A DNA stretch of 10,968 bases from Comamonadaceae bacterium. Its GTDB lineage: Bacteria > Pseudomonadota > Gammaproteobacteria > Burkholderiales > Burkholderiaceae_C. The position numbers and the translations under genes are program-made. Every line of letters begins with the position of its first letter. Position 1 is the stretch's first letter. The DNA lies in contig CANJXV010000061.1 of assembly GCA_947478935.1 (NCBI GenBank), forward strand, positions 1 to 10,968. The letters run 5' to 3'. Under the pieces are notes generated by a model, which worked only from the letters and a program-made list of their open reading frames with translations, was not told where the DNA came from and did no database searches. Shown here in pieces: positions 6,851 through 10,968 of the stretch.

Positions 6851-7960
6851 ATGAAATCACGCGCCGCAGTGGCCTTTGGGGCGAAGCAGCCTCTACAAGT
6901 GGTGGAGATTGATGTCGCGCCGCCGCGTAAAGGAGAGGTGCTGGTGCGTATCACCCACACTGGCGTGTGCCATACCGACGCCTACACCTTGTCTGGCGAT
7001 GACCCTGAAGGTTTGTTCCCCGCAGTGCTCGGTCACGAGGGCGCGGGCATCGTGGTGGAAGTGGGCGAGGGCGTCACCAGCGTGGCGCCCGGCGACCACG
7101 TGATTCCGCTGTACACCGCCGAATGCCGCCTGTGCAAATTTTGTTTATCCGGCAAAACCAATTTGTGCCAGGCAGTGCGCGCTACGCAGGGCAAGGGCCT
7201 CATGCCCGATGGCACCTCGCGCCTGAGCTACCAGGGCCAGCCGCTGTTCCATTACATGGGCACTAGCACCTTTAGCGAATACACCGTGGTGGCCGAAGTG
7301 TCCCTCGCCAAAATCAACCCCGCAGCGGATCCGCAAAAAGTTTGCCTGCTGGGCTGCGGCGTAACTACTGGCTTGGGCGCGGTGAGTAATACGGCGAAAG
7401 TCAAGGCCGGCGACACCGTGGCGGTGTTCGGCTTGGGCGGCATCGGTCTGGCGGTTGTGCAAGGTGCGCGTCTGGCTGGGGCAGGGCGCATCATCGGCAT
7501 AGACACCAACCCTGGCAAGTTTGATCTGGCCCGCGTTATGGGCGCGACCGACTGCATTAACCCGCGCGAATTTGACAAGCCGATTCAAGATGTCATCGTG
7601 GAGATGACCGATGGCGGAGTGGACTTCAGCTTTGAGTGCATCGGCAATGTGCAAGTTATGCGCGCCGCACTGGAGTGCTGCCACAAAGGCTGGGGCGAGA
7701 GCATCATCATCGGCGTGGCCGGTGCGGGCCAAGAAATCAGCACCCGCCCCTTTCAACTGGTTACGGGTCGCGTCTGGCGGGGTAGCGCTTTTGGCGGCGT
7801 CAAAGGCCGCACCCAATTGCCCGGTATGGTCGAGCAAGCCATGCGCGGTGAAATCGCGCTAGATCCTTTTGTTACCCACACCATGCCGCTGGAGCGGATC
7901 AATGAGGCTTTTGATTTGATGCATGAAGGCAAGTCCATCCGCACGGTGATTCACTTCTAA
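6851..7960 (+). CDS. frmA: S-(hydroxymethyl)glutathione dehydrogenase / class III alcohol dehydrogenase
   Basis: This is a 369-residue cytoplasmic zinc enzyme of full family length (also called adhC or flhA). It oxidises S-(hydroxymethyl)glutathione, formed from formaldehyde and glutathione, to S-formylglutathione with NAD+; members also reduce S-nitrosoglutathione. Catalytic zinc ligands are visible as C40 (GVCHTD), H62 with E63 (GHEGAG) and C169 (LLGCGV). Structural zinc ligands are C92, C95, C98 and C106. The Rossmann motif is GLGGIG (194-199), and D218 in IGIDTN indicates NAD rather than NADP. The chosen ATG has a good ribosome binding site. The metY remnant lies 47 bases upstream and the P450 gene 42 bases downstream, so the three are probably one transcript. 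No S-formylglutathione hydrolase gene or FrmR-type repressor gene is adjacent. The next step of the pathway yields formate, the substrate of the Fds enzyme encoded at the start of the window. Confidence 0.96.
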   Translation: MKSRAAVAFGAKQPLQVVEIDVAPPRKGEVLVRITHTGVCHTDAYTLSGDDPEGLFPAVLGHEGAGIVVEVGEGVTSVAPGDHVIPLYTAECRLCKFCLSGKTNLCQAVRATQGKGLMPDGTSRLSYQGQPLFHYMGTSTFSEYTVVAEVSLAKINPAADPQKVCLLGCGVTTGLGAVSNTAKVKAGDTVAVFGLGGIGLAVVQGARLAGAGRIIGIDTNPGKFDLARVMGATDCINPREFDKPIQDVIVEMTDGGVDFSFECIGNVQVMRAALECCHKGWGESIIIGVAGAGQEISTRPFQLVTGRVWRGSAFGGVKGRTQLPGMVEQAMRGEIALDPFVTHTMPLERINEAFDLMHEGKSIRTVIHF

Positions 7961-8002
7961 ATAGCGCTCTACACAGTACGCACGCTCGGCCTTCCCGCCT
8001 TC

Positions 8003-9250
8003 ATGCAACTTCCCTACCTTCGCATAGATGCAGCTACCCGCCGCGTGTCGCTCAACGCGCGCGACCCTGCTTTTTACCGCGCGCCTAACGCGGCTTACAC
8101 CGCCTTGCACGCAGAGTGCCCGCTGTTTTATTGGGAGGAACAGGCGCAGTGGTTTTGTTGCGGCTATGCACAGGTCAACAGCCTCTTGCGCGACAAGCGC
8201 TTTGGGCGGCAGATACTGCATGTGGCCACGCGCCAGGAACTGGGTCTGCCCGACCCCGCGCCGCATCTGCGCGACTTTGACCAGGCCGAGCAATGGTCGC
8301 TGCTGTCGCTGGAGCCACCCGAGCACACGCGCTTACGCACCATGGTCAACCGCGCTTTTGTGTCTGGGCAGATAGAACGCTTTCGTCCGCAAATCGCCAC
8401 GCTGGCACATTCGCTGATCGACGGCTTTGCGACGCAGGGCCATGCCGAATTGCTTAGCGCCTTTGCCGACATCATCCCCGTCACCATCATCGCGCGCCTG
8501 CTGGGTGTGCCCGAGGCCATGGGGCCACAACTATTGCGCTGGTCGCACGACTATGTGCGCATGTATATGTTTGGCCGCATCAAGGCAGACGAGCTGGCCG
8601 CCAATCAGGCGGCAGGCGAATTTGCCGCCTATGTGCGCGGGCTGATCGCCCAGCGCCGCAGCCAGCCGCAAGACGACCTGATCAGCAGCATGATCCGCAG
8701 CGACCGTGTTAGCAAGCCCATGACGGACGATGAACTGGTCTCCACCATCATCGTGCTGCTCAACGCCGGCCATGAAGCCACGGTGCATCAGATGGGTAAC
8801 GCCGTCACCACTATTTTGGACAGCGGGCTGGACCCGGCCACCTTGTTTGCCGACGAAGCCGCAACCCTTGCTACCGTGGAAGAATGCTTGCGCATCTGCG
8901 CGCCAGTGCATATTTTTTCGCGCTATGCGCTGCAAGATGTGCAACTGGCCGAAGGTGTGCACATCAAAAAAGGCAAAAGTATTGGCCTCATCCTGGCCGC
9001 CGCCAACCTGGACCCGCTGCAATTTACCGACCCCCTGCGCTTTATGCCGCAGCGCAACCAGGGCGCCAACCTGTCATTTGGCGCGGGTATCCACTTTTGC
9101 ATAGGCGCTCCGCTGGCGCGTCTGGAGTTGCAAATTGCGCTGCCCATCCTCTTTGCCCGCTTGCCTGGCTTGCGCTTAGCGCAGCGGCCCATGGTGAAAG
9201 ATGTTTACCACTTTCATGGCCTTGAACGCTTGGACCTGGTTTGGGGATAG
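8003..9250 (+). CDS. Cytochrome P450 (bacterial class I type, substrate unknown)
   Basis: This is a 415-residue soluble haem monooxygenase of normal length for bacterial class I P450s, with no membrane anchor. Motifs in order: helix C LEPPEHTRLR (103-112), I-helix LLNAGHEATVHQMGN (252-266), the ExxR pair E294/R297, and the haem loop FGAGIHFCIG with Cys366 as thiolate ligand. In the I-helix the usual AGHETT reads AGHEAT, so the position normally holding the oxygen-activating Thr is Ala259 with Thr260 next to it. No ferredoxin or ferredoxin reductase is encoded in the window, so redox partners must come from elsewhere. The gene follows frmA by 42 bases on the same strand. No clear ribosome binding site precedes the ATG, which may mean poor independent translation. 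Substrate is not predictable; the neighbour suggests that formaldehyde-releasing demethylation is possible. Confidence 0.93.
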   Translation: MQLPYLRIDAATRRVSLNARDPAFYRAPNAAYTALHAECPLFYWEEQAQWFCCGYAQVNSLLRDKRFGRQILHVATRQELGLPDPAPHLRDFDQAEQWSLLSLEPPEHTRLRTMVNRAFVSGQIERFRPQIATLAHSLIDGFATQGHAELLSAFADIIPVTIIARLLGVPEAMGPQLLRWSHDYVRMYMFGRIKADELAANQAAGEFAAYVRGLIAQRRSQPQDDLISSMIRSDRVSKPMTDDELVSTIIVLLNAGHEATVHQMGNAVTTILDSGLDPATLFADEAATLATVEECLRICAPVHIFSRYALQDVQLAEGVHIKKGKSIGLILAAANLDPLQFTDPLRFMPQRNQGANLSFGAGIHFCIGAPLARLELQIALPILFARLPGLRLAQRPMVKDVYHFHGLERLDLVWG

Positions 9251-9346
9251 GGCTGCCGCGTTGGTTACCCCGATAATCCCCACCCCGGCACCTGCCTTTG
9301 CGGGCGCCTTGGGCCACCAACTACAACTAAACCCCCCCCACCGCTT
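9251..9346 (+). other. P450-GGT intergenic gap with a C8 homopolymer
   Basis: The 96 bases between the P450 stop and the next ATG contain a run of eight C at 9332-9339, seven bases before the start at 9347. No purine-rich ribosome binding site is visible. No terminator is evident, so read-through from the P450 is likely. Confidence 0.5.
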
Positions 9347-10968
9347 ATGAAAATCAATACCGGCCGTCCCGTCACCATGGGGCCGTCTTGCATGGTCACC
9401 TGCCCGCATTCTTTGGCTTCCGCAGCGGGCGCGGACGTGCTTCGCGCCGGCGGCTCGGCAGTGGATGCGGCCATCGCCACCACCGCCGCTTTGGCTGTTC
9501 TCTACCCACACATGACGGGCGTGGGCGGCGATGCCTTTTGGCTGGTTTATGACGCTAAAACCAAAGCCGTGCGATATCTGGACGGTGGCGGGCGTGCCGC
9601 AGCCAGCGCCACGGTGGACTGGTATAAAAGCCAAGGGCATAGCGAAATCCCGTTTCGCGGCATCCTGCCCGCCACGACGACCACGCCCGGCGCGGTGGCT
9701 AGCTGGGCCGAGGCACACGCCGCCTATGGCAAGCTGACGTTGGCGCGCAACTTACAAAGCGCCATCGGCTATGCGCGCGATGGCTTTCCAGTAACAAAGC
9801 GCTTGTCCGGCTTTATCGACGCCACCGCCAAAGACTTGGCGCCCCACGCCGAGACCATGGCCATCTTTATGCCCGACGGCAAAACCCCGCGCCCCGGAGC
9901 GCTTTTGCGCAACCCCGGCCTGGCTAAGACCTTGCAAGCCATTGCCGAACGCGGACGCGCCGGTTTTTACGAAGGCGAAGTAGGGCGCGAACTGGCCCGC
10001 TTTTCCAAAGAAAAAGGTGGCTTGTTCACCGAGGCCGACTTGGCCGCGCAGACTGCACGCTGGGGCGAGCCCATTAGCGGAACCTACCGGGGCGTCAAGA
10101 TTTTTGAGACACCGGCCCCCACCCAGGGCTTTACCGTGCTGGAAATGCTGAACCTGCTGGAGCCCTTGGAGCTGCACAAAAGAGCGCACCTGGGTGCCGA
10201 CCATGTGCATTTGCTGGTGCAGTCCAAGCAGATCGCTTACCACGACCGTGACCGTCACCTGGCTGATCCGGCATTTGCCGACGTACCCATGGAACGCCTG
10301 ATTTCCAAAGCCTACGCCGATGAGCGGCGCAGCTTGATGGATCCCGCGCGCGCCTTACCCTGGGACAAAGTGCCTTCTTATGGCAGCCTGAGCGGCGACA
10401 CCGTGTTTATCGCCACCGTAGACGCTGAAGGCAATGCCGTGGCGCTCATTCACAGCCTGTACGGCGTGTTTGGCTCGGGCGTGGTCGCGGGCAATACCGG
10501 CGTCGTGCTGCAAAATCGCAGCGCTTATTTCAACCTGGACCCGACCCACCCCAACCACCTGCAACCGGACAAGACGCCGCTGCACACCTTGATTGCGTCC
10601 ATCGCCTTCAAAGACGACAAGCTCTGGGGCGTGGTCGGCTGTATGGGCGCCGACGGTCAGCCGCAAATCCATTTGCAAACCTATATCAACCTGATTGATT
10701 ACGGCTGCGACATCCAAGAAGCGCTGGAAGCACCGCGTTGGTTGTCCGGCCGCTTTGGTCTGCTGGAGTCGCGCGACACGCTGCACATCGAGGCGCGTTT
10801 CCCTGCAGAGACCATCGCCGAACTGGACCGGCGTGGCCACTTGCTCAACCGCTGGGGCGACTGGAACGAGTTCGCCGGCCACGCCCACGGCATCATGATC
10901 GATCCGCAATCGGGCATGCGCTACGGCGGCTCCGACCCGCGCTCCGATGGCGCGGCTATCGGCTTTTA
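9347..10968 (+). CDS. Gamma-glutamyltransferase family protein (YwrD-like), stop codon cut by window end
   Basis: The frame is open for 540 codons from the ATG at 9347 and ends in SDGAAIGF plus the two bases TA, which are probably the start of the stop codon; the usual family ending is similar, so the gene is essentially complete. It belongs to the Ntn-hydrolase gamma-glutamyltranspeptidases, which cleave or transfer gamma-glutamyl groups from glutathione and related compounds after autocleavage into two chains. The expected nucleophile is Thr352 in SGDTVFIATVDAEGNAV. Other family blocks are LRAGGSAVDAAIA (32-44), PHMTGVGGDAFWLVYD (54-69), TTPGAVASW (112-120) and HPNHLQPDKTPLHTL (401-415). 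The loop GCMGADGQPQ has Ala435 where a second Gly is common. There is no signal peptide, so it should be cytoplasmic, unlike classical periplasmic Ggt. Its position downstream of a glutathione-dependent dehydrogenase is suggestive only. Confidence 0.9.
   Translation, partial: MKINTGRPVTMGPSCMVTCPHSLASAAGADVLRAGGSAVDAAIATTAALAVLYPHMTGVGGDAFWLVYDAKTKAVRYLDGGGRAAASATVDWYKSQGHSEIPFRGILPATTTTPGAVASWAEAHAAYGKLTLARNLQSAIGYARDGFPVTKRLSGFIDATAKDLAPHAETMAIFMPDGKTPRPGALLRNPGLAKTLQAIAERGRAGFYEGEVGRELARFSKEKGGLFTEADLAAQTARWGEPISGTYRGVKIFETPAPTQGFTVLEMLNLLEPLELHKRAHLGADHVHLLVQSKQIAYHDRDRHLADPAFADVPMERLISKAYADERRSLMDPARALPWDKVPSYGSLSGDTVFIATVDAEGNAVALIHSLYGVFGSGVVAGNTGVVLQNRSAYFNLDPTHPNHLQPDKTPLHTLIASIAFKDDKLWGVVGCMGADGQPQIHLQTYINLIDYGCDIQEALEAPRWLSGRFGLLESRDTLHIEARFPAETIAELDRRGHLLNRWGDWNEFAGHAHGIMIDPQSGMRYGGSDPRSDGAAIGF

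Noticed and set aside
7145..7837. A 230-residue minus-strand open frame inside frmA
   Set aside because: It is antisense to fully conserved zinc and NAD-binding motifs; the composition is that of a shadow frame and no family is recognisable.
9176..9718. A 180-residue minus-strand open frame across the P450-GGT junction
   Set aside because: It overlaps the conserved N-terminus of the GGT-like protein and has no recognisable domain.

Overview
The window looks like chromosome from a betaproteobacterium of the order Burkholderiales, probably a Comamonadaceae relative. This is inferred from the GC-rich, tightly packed genes and from the style of the formate dehydrogenase and class III alcohol dehydrogenase proteins; no rRNA or other marker gene is present to prove it. 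I see no tRNA, rRNA, CRISPR array or insertion sequence.

Layout. Bases 1-4566 (+ strand) hold the end of a soluble NAD-dependent molybdenum formate dehydrogenase operon: the 3' part of fdsB, complete fdsA, and the FdhD-type chaperone gene fdsC. The genes are joined by a 1-base gap and a 4-base overlap. fdsG would lie just upstream, outside the window. A convergent gene on the minus strand (4698-5939) encodes a SulP-family anion transporter that lacks the usual C-terminal STAS domain. Two hairpins lie in the 131-base gap between the two transcription units.

Bases 5940-6803 look like decaying DNA. They hold a frameshifted scrap of the C-terminus of an FAD-linked oxidase, then an O-acetylhomoserine sulfhydrylase gene (metY) that has lost about 270 internal codons, including the PLP lysine, yet kept its frame and ribosome binding site. 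From 6851 onward, three intact genes run on the + strand: a glutathione-dependent formaldehyde dehydrogenase (frmA/adhC class), a cytochrome P450, and a cytoplasmic YwrD-like gamma-glutamyltransferase family protein. The window ends two bases into what is probably the stop codon of the last gene.

How the genes may work together. P450 O- or N-demethylation releases formaldehyde. The glutathione-dependent dehydrogenase oxidises the formaldehyde-glutathione adduct to S-formylglutathione, which a hydrolase (not seen here) converts to formate. The Fds enzyme oxidises formate to CO2 and makes NADH. A gamma-glutamyl hydrolase or transferase could act on glutathione or its conjugates. The enzymes are all recognisable; the linkage of a P450 to this C1 oxidation route is a hypothesis. 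The most concrete oddities are the internally deleted metY, the FAD-oxidase remnant, the missing second cysteine in FdsC, the STAS-less SulP, the absence of fdsD behind fdsC, and the Ala in place of the usual oxygen-activating Thr in the P450 I-helix.
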